From Phaseolus vulgaris (lineage: Eukaryota > Streptophyta > Magnoliopsida > Fabales > Fabaceae), in the NCBI RefSeq assembly GCF_000499845.2, contig NC_023756.2, positions 4,831,306 to 4,895,305 of the forward strand: DNA of 64,000 nucleotides, in the 5' to 3' direction. Below are positions 56,405-64,000 of the stretch, piece by piece. The first letter of the stretch is position 1. Each line of letters begins with the position of its first letter. Under the pieces are notes generated by a model. It saw only the letters and a list, made by a program, of their open reading frames with translations. It was not told the DNA's origin and ran no database searches. Both the position numbers and the translations under genes were made by a program.

Positions 56405-59400
56405 ATGCTTTTCCCTTTCACCTTCAACCCCACGATCCGATCCCTCGTCAAACCCTGTGCATGCATTCTGCTTTTTCTTCTCTTCTCTTGCACGTGCTTC
56501 ACTTCAACAGGTTCCTGCACTCATGCTGGCCGTTTTTTCTCGTTAAAGTTTTGGAATTTTCGTTTGTTCTGTGCCTTCGATTGATGGGGTGTCGTGTTTT
56601 TTCTGTTGGGTACGAGATTGTTTGCGTTTTTTTTTGCTTGTTCCTTTTTGCATGGCGTGGTCCTCACGGCGTGTTGAATTGGAATGAATGTTGAGATTGG
56701 TGGCTCGCTTTGTTGGGTGATGAATGGTGATGGATTTTGTCCAAGTTTTGGAAGTGGGTTGATAGCTTTTTAGTTTCTGAGAAATGGGCGTCTTTGGGTT
56801 TAGTTTCTGATTGTTAAACCTTGACTTTTCGTCTCTGTAATTTTGAAATGCCAAATTTTAGTGGCTCTAATCGTAAGTGTTCATTCCTTAGTGGCCAAAG
56901 TTTGGGTATTTCAAAATGCAAAGGCGAAAACTTACGGTTCTGAAAATGGGGCACGAAAAACAAAGATGGCACGTTTTTCAGGAAGTTGTAGAGCATATAA
57001 TTTAAAACCACTGTTAATACTTTTGAAAGTTTGATCTTTTATTGGCTTGTGGTGGCTTTTCATGTTGATGATGTCGATGGTTGTAGTGGGAAATATGGTT
57101 TTTGGATTCCTTCGTAATTTTTCTTTCTTGCTTTTTTTCTAAATCTTGGTACCGAGCAATGAAAATGAAATTATGCTTATCTGTCTTGTTGTAAAATGCT
57201 GGTTAAAATTGATATGACATTGAATTTACGTGGTTTCAATTGAGCTTTTTTATCACGGTGCTTGAATATGTAAAAGGTGTAGTAGTGTGATTTCACGAAC
57301 TAGTTATTTGCTTGTATAAATGTTTGTTTGTTTACTTTCTTTGTTCATTTGCTTTAGCAAGTCCAGAAATATTTTTATCGCACCTTTCATGAGTATCATG
57401 ACTGTCCTTTTCGTATAATGTGTTAGAGGTTATAGGAAAATTTGAAAGTTTACTGATTACTTTGTCCCCACCTTCATAAATTAATTTTGAGTTTTACTGT
57501 TTATCTTTCAGAAGCTTATGATCCACTTGATCCAAATGGAAATATCACAATCAAATGGGATATTATGAGTTGGACACCTGATGGTTATGTTGTAAGCACA
57601 TTCTTTTACAATGTCACCTATTAATATCAGAAGCAAATCATCTATTTACAGTTAGACTTGGTCATTAATGTTTTTGGCTCTTTTTGTCTCTACTAATTAG
57701 GCTCATCTTTTGTGATGGATCTTCATGTTCACATCAGTTGCATCTCATGTTATATTTCAGTTCTTACTTGGATAATATATCTTGCTTAAAAGGTTGAGAA
57801 GCAAAATCATTTTGTTCACAGAGAAATGAAAACAACATGTTCTCTGTCACCCTTTATCATAGATTGAAGTTGAAGACTGTGTTCACATTTTTACCATGCA
57901 AGTTGTAGAACTATTATAATTGAATAACAACAAGTATAAACATGAGTTTATCTATATTATTGGCTAGAGCCATTTAGAATGGATTGGGTTTATTTTTGTT
58001 CAATTAGTTACTAGATGTCTAAGAAACAATTGAATGGACAGGCTGTTGTTACAATGAACAACTTCCAAAAATATCGTCATATCTCAGCGCCTGGGTGGTC
58101 ACTAGGATGGACATGGGCAAAGAAGGAGGTAATATGGAGCATGGTGGGAGGACAGACCACTGAACAAGGGGATTGCTCAAGATTTAAGGGAAACATCCCA
58201 CATTGCTGTAGAAAGGACCCAACAGTTGTAGATTTACTTCCCGGAACGCCTTATAATCAGCAAATTGCAAACTGCTGCAAAGGTGGTGTACTCAGCTCAT
58301 GGGCACAGGATCAATCCAAAGCAGTTTCAGCCTTTCAAATCAGTGTAGGTAGTGCTGGTACCACGAACAAAACTGTCAAACTGCCACAAAGTTTCACCTT
58401 GAAAGCACCAGGACCAGGTTACACATGTGGCCCAGCGAAAATTGTGGAACCAACTGAATTCATACAACCAGACAAAAGAAGAGTGACCCAAGCTCTCAGT
58501 AAGTTATTGGACTTTTATGTTCATTTCCACACTTGTCGGTTAATTATCTATTTGTTGTAGTTTTTGTTAGTGCTAAAACCTGGTTCTCTGGTAATATTTT
58601 AAAACTGGTCTAGTTTAGATCAAGTTTCCATAAACACTATAGGGGAATAAACAAGGAAGGTAAAATGAATTGATTTTTCCTATAAGCTAAACTCAACTTG
58701 TACACACTTACTTTCACTGAAGCTCTCTCATTTAATTTTTCCAAAAATTGAGGCGCATAAGTTGATTTTTGCTTATGAGGAAAACTCAATTAATTCTTAT
58801 TTTCTTCTCCTATAAGTTCTTACTGAGAAGCTTATTCAAATAGAACCTAAGTTAACAGTTGTTCCGAGTTTTTACTTCACATTAGCAAGATCCATCAATT
58901 TACTTTGAACTTACCAGTGCTTTGATTTGTTACAGTGACATGGAATGTGACATGCACATATTCACAATTTCTTGCTCAGAGAGCGCCCACTTGCTGCGTC
59001 TCACTCTCATCTTTCTATAATGATACTGTTGTACCCTGCTCTACATGTGCATGTGGCTGCCAGGGCAACTCATCACTAACAGGGGACTGTGTAAAGTAGG
59101 TTTTAATGCTTGGTGCACTGATATTTTTCTTAACAGAAATAAAAATTGTGTAATAACGTTACATGTCCTTTTTTTCATATCATTACAGTCCAGATTCACC
59201 ACATCTTGCATCAGTTGTTTCCAAATCTGGACCTGGTAAAAGTAGTATTACACCTTTGGTTCGATGTACTCGTCATATGTGTCCTATCCGAGTTCACTGG
59301 CATGTTAAGCTTAACTACAAGGAGTACTGGCGCGTGAAGGTCACTGTTACTAATTTCAATTACAGGATGAATTATTCTGATTGGAACTTGGTTATTCAAC

Positions 59401-60512
59401 ATCCAAACTTTAGCAATCTGACCCAGCTTTTCAGTTTCAACTACCAGGCAATAACTCCCTACGGATCAATAAGTAAGTGTGATGTGATCTTTCAAGGACT
59501 AAAAACTTTAGATATATAAAATACTCTTAACTATTTAACTTAGTTGAATGCAGTGTCTGATAGTGTCTCAAACATGATTGCCTCTTAGGAGGCATGTGGA
59601 AAAGCAAAACAAAAATTGAATGTAGTGTAGGAGTTGTCAAATTTCTTGAGCAGAAAATATTATTAATATATTAAGAGTCCAACTTCTTGAGTGTTAGATT
59701 ATCTTCTATTGTAATCTGAATTTGTTCTTCTTCAAGACATGTAGCCTCACCATTTCATAACACTTTATTTGCATACTTTTTGAAATGCTTAATTTATCAA
59801 TTACTACCACATTTACTTTTTTATGTTAAAATTTTTGTTTTCTAAACTCAATTGCATATACTTTCAAAGTAATTGATTGTAATTTTTTTTATTATTATTT
59901 TCTTCTCCAAAAACTTACTCGTTTTTTTTTCATTATAATTTACATTTTCTCCTCCAAATCCCGGCTGATCCACTCTTATGTATTAGAGTACATTTGCATA
60001 CATCCATTATAGTTTTAAACATTTTCCCTTCAAATATATTTTTCTTTTAATCTATATTTTAAACAAAATTGACCCACCTTTGATATGTACAAATACTTGA
60101 AACTGACATTCTAAACATTCTGGAGATAATTACTGCAAGAGCAACATATTCTTGTTTTCACCATAGAACATGTATTTTTTGTGGAGACGCACAAATAATT
60201 GATCTGTGTTGGCTTTTAACAGATGATACAGCAATGCTTTGGGGAGTTAAGTTCTACAATGATTTTCTCATGCAAGCTGGTACTCTTGGTAATGTACAGT
60301 CAGAGATACTATTCAGAAAGGATAAATCAACTTTCACTTTTGACAAGGGTTGGGCCTTCCCTCGGAGAGTCTATTTCAATGGTGACGTTTGTGTAATGCC
60401 ACCACCTGATGCTTATCCATGGTTACCTAATGCTGGTTCCAGGCAAGAGGTTTCCCTGCTTGTTTTGATAATGACCTCTTTGGTGGCCTTAGTATTTCAA
60501 GCATACGCTTAA
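56405..60512 (+). CDS. COB: COBRA, GPI-anchored cell-wall protein, 6 exons
   Basis: Exons are 56405-56510, 57512-57591, 58042-58498, 58936-59095, 59189-59472 and 60223-60512. All introns are GT-AG; 1377 nt, 458 residues. The signal peptide is at about 1-35 (hydrophobic CACILLFLLFSCTCF). The mature start AYDPLDPNGNITIKWDIMSW is the COBRA signature, followed by the WAKKEVIWSMVGGQTTEQGD region, the Cys-rich CCVSLSSFYNDTV...CSTCACGC motif and HMCPIRVHWHVKLNYKEYW. A small-residue site near NAGSRQ and a hydrophobic end (SLLVLIMTSLVALVFQAYA) predict a GPI anchor. COBRA acts at the outer plasma membrane/wall in oriented cell expansion and cellulose microfibril order. It could be the close paralogue COBL1. 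The 3' coding end is duplicated downstream. Confidence 0.95.
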
Positions 60513-62326
60513 AGTTCCTATGCATGCCACACTCAAGTCTGTCATGAAAAAAATCTTGGATCTGACAAGTTTTGACTCAATTTTGGGATACCAATTTGGG
60601 ATTTGAACCAAGCTGGAGTAAGACATCCAGAGAAAATTTCATTAGTAGCTTTGTTGCCCCATGATTTGTTTCTAAGTTTCAGCTTATGGGGCTATTGAAA
60701 TTGCTACTACATTGTTATTGTGTAATGATGTGTTTATTCATTTTAGATCCATAGTTGGTTCTGTAAGTATAAGAAATATTTAAAGGTACACAATAAATGG
60801 AGTAATTCATAAACGAAGTCTGTACTTGAAATTATCATTGTTTATTCTTTCAGAATCATCTGTGTAGGAGGTGATTCATTTAGTGTGTCTTTTGGTACAT
60901 GTATTTATTTTTGCTGCATGTTCCTGCGTGTTTTTATTCAGGTAAGATCATTCAAAGTCACGATGACATACTATATTAAACACGATTGTCAATATTCATA
61001 CTTACTCCTTTCCATCTCAAATATAACTATAAATAAATTATTTTTTGTAGGTTTATTATTATAAGTAAATTTTAACTACATTTGAATTATTTAATAAGAG
61101 TATTTTCATACTTAGTTCCAAAATGACTGTTGTTTTAGTCATAAACTTCTAAACATAAATTGTATTTCTTTGAAAATAATTTTAACTAAAATTCAAAGCA
61201 CTCATCCATATATGCAGTAAATGCAGTCCAAAGAAACAGACTAAAAGACATGAATTATTCATTATGGCATTGCAGTAACAGCATAAGCAATCTATGATTC
61301 GGACAAAATCACTGTTGAGATTTACATTCAGCATCTCTGGTGCTCATGTCAGAAAAACACAGCCATATTGGCTTGGTGTTTCCAAAGAATTTGAGTATTC
61401 ATGCCTATTGTCACGTTATCATTGAGAAGGTATACATGGTTTCAAAATTTTCACAAAATTCTGACACACTGTGCACTAGTTCACCAAACTGCTAAAAAGA
61501 AAAGCAGTAAGAAAATAGATGCTGGGGAGGTAATTAGACTAGGAGGTGCTGAGTTAGGTAGAAATGGGTATGTGTCAGGTTGTGGCATCATGCATTCATC
61601 GCCATTAAAGTAGATCTTGCGAGGAAAAGCCCACCCCTGCTTGAATGTGAATGTATCCTTGTCCTTCTGAAGAAGCAACTCTGATTGAACATTCCCAGTT
61701 GGTCCAGCTTCCATTAGAAGATCATTGAAGTATTTCGTGCCATAGAACATGCCAGTGTCATCTGCATGCATAAGAACAACATGCTTGAATACCCATTCTT
61801 AAAGTTATGGAATTATAATAGAAGCTTAAGAAGATTGATTTGCTTGCACTTACTTATGGAAGCATAGGGCAGAAGAGGCTTGTAATTAAAACTGAAAACT
61901 TGGGTTAGATTGTTAAGATTTGGATGCTGAACAGCAAGAGACCAGAGCGAGTGATTCATCCTGTAATTGAAGTTTGTAATGGTAATCTTGACTCTCCAAT
62001 AGTCCTTATAGTTAACCTTGACATGCCAGTGAACCCTGATTGGACACATGTGATGAGTGCACTGCAGCAATGGTTCATTGTCTTTCTTGGGAGAATGAAC
62101 ACCCACCATGCGGAGAATTTTGGACTCACTCCTGCATACCACACCAACAGTGATAAAAGTTATTGGAAATTCTCTATTAACTTATAGAACACATATTAAC
62201 AGATTTCTTGAGATTTTGCATGACCCTTTTACTATTTTAACGTTTACAGAAAGCTAAGGGTACGTGGTGTAATGCATTCCTCACATAAATAAAGATGTCA
62301 GTATAATGTTTTTCAAACAATTCAGG
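60396..62326. repeat. Direct tandem duplication, unit A (1931 bp)
   Basis: Every position from 60396 recurs 1931 bp later, to the window end. The unit begins in the last COBRA exon at ATGCCACCACCTGATG and includes the COBRA 3' flank and the two last exons of the convergent COBRA-like gene. I saw no difference between units in the parts I compared. Confidence 0.95.
61481..62131 (-). pseudogene. COBRA-like gene fragment: last two exons (unit A)
   Basis: On the - strand, exon 62131-61854 encodes LLQCTHHMCPIRVHWHVKVN, YKDYWRV, FNYRMNHSLWSLAVQHPN. It splices (GTAAGT donor, GCAG acceptor) to 61761-61481, which encodes DTGMFYGTKYFNDLLMEAGP, GWAFPRKIYFNGDECMMPQP and a hydrophobic GPI-signal end (PASIFLLLFFLAVW). 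These are the C-terminal third of a COBRA-family protein distinct from the COBRA upstream; COBL4-like is possible. Upstream exons are missing because the duplication junction at 62326 is reached first. This unit is therefore a 5'-truncated copy without a promoter. Confidence 0.88.
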
Positions 62327-62443
62327 ATGCCACCACCTGATGCTTATCCATGGTTACCTAATGCTGGTTCCAGGCAAGAGGTTTCCCTGCTTGTTTTGAT
62401 AATGACCTCTTTGGTGGCCTTAGTATTTCAAGCATACGCTTAA
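62327..62443 (+). pseudogene. COB: COBRA last-exon fragment
   Basis: The last 117 nt of COBRA coding sequence (from MPPPDAYPWLPNAGSRQ to the stop), repeated by the tandem duplication. It has no promoter or upstream exons; untranslatable as such. Confidence 0.93.
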
Positions 62444-63411
62444 AGTTCCTATGCATGCCACACTCAAGTCTGTCATGAAAAAAATCTTGGATCTGACAAG
62501 TTTTGACTCAATTTTGGGATACCAATTTGGGATTTGAACCAAGCTGGAGTAAGACATCCAGAGAAAATTTCATTAGTAGCTTTGTTGCCCCATGATTTGT
62601 TTCTAAGTTTCAGCTTATGGGGCTATTGAAATTGCTACTACATTGTTATTGTGTAATGATGTGTTTATTCATTTTAGATCCATAGTTGGTTCTGTAAGTA
62701 TAAGAAATATTTAAAGGTACACAATAAATGGAGTAATTCATAAACGAAGTCTGTACTTGAAATTATCATTGTTTATTCTTTCAGAATCATCTGTGTAGGA
62801 GGTGATTCATTTAGTGTGTCTTTTGGTACATGTATTTATTTTTGCTGCATGTTCCTGCGTGTTTTTATTCAGGTAAGATCATTCAAAGTCACGATGACAT
62901 ACTATATTAAACACGATTGTCAATATTCATACTTACTCCTTTCCATCTCAAATATAACTATAAATAAATTATTTTTTGTAGGTTTATTATTATAAGTAAA
63001 TTTTAACTACATTTGAATTATTTAATAAGAGTATTTTCATACTTAGTTCCAAAATGACTGTTGTTTTAGTCATAAACTTCTAAACATAAATTGTATTTCT
63101 TTGAAAATAATTTTAACTAAAATTCAAAGCACTCATCCATATATGCAGTAAATGCAGTCCAAAGAAACAGACTAAAAGACATGAATTATTCATTATGGCA
63201 TTGCAGTAACAGCATAAGCAATCTATGATTCGGACAAAATCACTGTTGAGATTTACATTCAGCATCTCTGGTGCTCATGTCAGAAAAACACAGCCATATT
63301 GGCTTGGTGTTTCCAAAGAATTTGAGTATTCATGCCTATTGTCACGTTATCATTGAGAAGGTATACATGGTTTCAAAATTTTCACAAAATTCTGACACAC
63401 TGTGCACTAGT

Positions 63412-64000
63412 TCACCAAACTGCTAAAAAGAAAAGCAGTAAGAAAATAGATGCTGGGGAGGTAATTAGACTAGGAGGTGCTGAGTTAGGTAGAAATGGGT
63501 ATGTGTCAGGTTGTGGCATCATGCATTCATCGCCATTAAAGTAGATCTTGCGAGGAAAAGCCCACCCCTGCTTGAATGTGAATGTATCCTTGTCCTTCTG
63601 AAGAAGCAACTCTGATTGAACATTCCCAGTTGGTCCAGCTTCCATTAGAAGATCATTGAAGTATTTCGTGCCATAGAACATGCCAGTGTCATCTGCATGC
63701 ATAAGAACAACATGCTTGAATACCCATTCTTAAAGTTATGGAATTATAATAGAAGCTTAAGAAGATTGATTTGCTTGCACTTACTTATGGAAGCATAGGG
63801 CAGAAGAGGCTTGTAATTAAAACTGAAAACTTGGGTTAGATTGTTAAGATTTGGATGCTGAACAGCAAGAGACCAGAGCGAGTGATTCATCCTGTAATTG
63901 AAGTTTGTAATGGTAATCTTGACTCTCCAATAGTCCTTATAGTTAACCTTGACATGCCAGTGAACCCTGATTGGACACATGTGATGAGTGCACTGCAGCA
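63412..64000 (-). CDS. COBRA-like gene, 3' exons, continuing beyond the window
   Basis: Last exon 63692-63412 and the penultimate exon from 63785 to beyond 64000; the sequence equals unit A 1931 bp earlier. If the gene continues intact to the right, this is the functional 3' end of a COBRA-family gene (GPI-anchored, wall-associated) facing COBRA tail to tail, and unit A is the duplicate. The hydrophobic C-terminus PASIFLLLFFLAVW fits GPI processing. The N-terminal exons cannot be seen. Confidence 0.85.

Larger units (their letters stand above)
62327..64000. repeat. Direct tandem duplication, unit B (runs off the window)
   Basis: Continuation of the 1931-bp repeat. The junction at 62326/62327 joins intron-like DNA of the COBRA-like gene to the middle of the last COBRA exon. 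Confidence 0.95.

Overview
This is a stretch of plant nuclear DNA. Its genes are split by short AT-rich GT-AG introns, the spacers are very AT-rich, and several classes of plant transposon are nested in each other. A dicot is clear. The repeat styles (Tat-type gypsy LTRs, CACTA-type MITEs with TTA target duplications, LTRs carrying the ACAATCGGTTGTTT motif) suggest a legume, probably a Phaseolus/Vigna relative. That last step is inference from memory of such repeats, not a database result.

Host genes. Four host genes are complete: a UGT72-type glycosyltransferase (22157-23584, -), a DUF2039/C9orf85-like zinc protein (26333-28413, +, 7 exons), an SLC25A44-like mitochondrial carrier (40039-45555, -, 6 exons) and COBRA (56405-60512, +, 6 exons). 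For the three split genes the exon lengths sum to intact reading frames. Damaged or partial host genes are a 3'-half UGT copy (1937-2613, -), a GRF zinc-finger gene without a usable ATG (3584-4075, -), a CrRLK1L malectin-like receptor kinase with two frameshifts (7434-9956, -), and the 3' exons of a second COBRA-like gene (61481-62131 and again 63412-64000, -).

Duplications. Left of 24 kb, a block holding the UGT 3' half, its downstream DNA and a CACTA transposon terminus is present twice (1-2613 and about 20405-22834, same orientation). At the right edge a direct tandem duplication with an offset of 1931 bp (60396-62326 and from 62327) repeats the end of COBRA and the 3' end of its convergent COBRA-like neighbour.

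Mobile elements. There is a small internally deleted copia element with LTRs, PBS, PPT and a 5-bp target duplication (10896-13630). Two further copia pol relics lie at 15365-16420 (-) and 47085-52500 (+). The second is split by an insertion made of two directly abutting LTR-like units (48299-50586). Other elements are a LINE 3' end, CACTA-type MITEs, solo gypsy LTRs and a foldback element. The most striking is a young Tat-like gypsy element at 31126-36967. It has 528-bp LTRs differing at 6 sites, an AATTG target duplication, a second complete small LTR with its own PBS and PPT between the 5' LTR and gag, a gag-protease-RT frame cut off before the YVDD motif, an approximately 18-unit tandem array in place of the rest of pol, and an antisense coiled-coil ORF with its own TATA box.

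How it fits together. The genes are independent, ordinary plant genes acting in the cytosol, plasma membrane/wall or mitochondrion, and form no operon or pathway cluster. COBRA and the COBRA-like gene form a tail-to-tail pair of cell-wall genes. The unusual biology lies in the repeat architecture. No tRNA, rRNA or CRISPR array was recognised.
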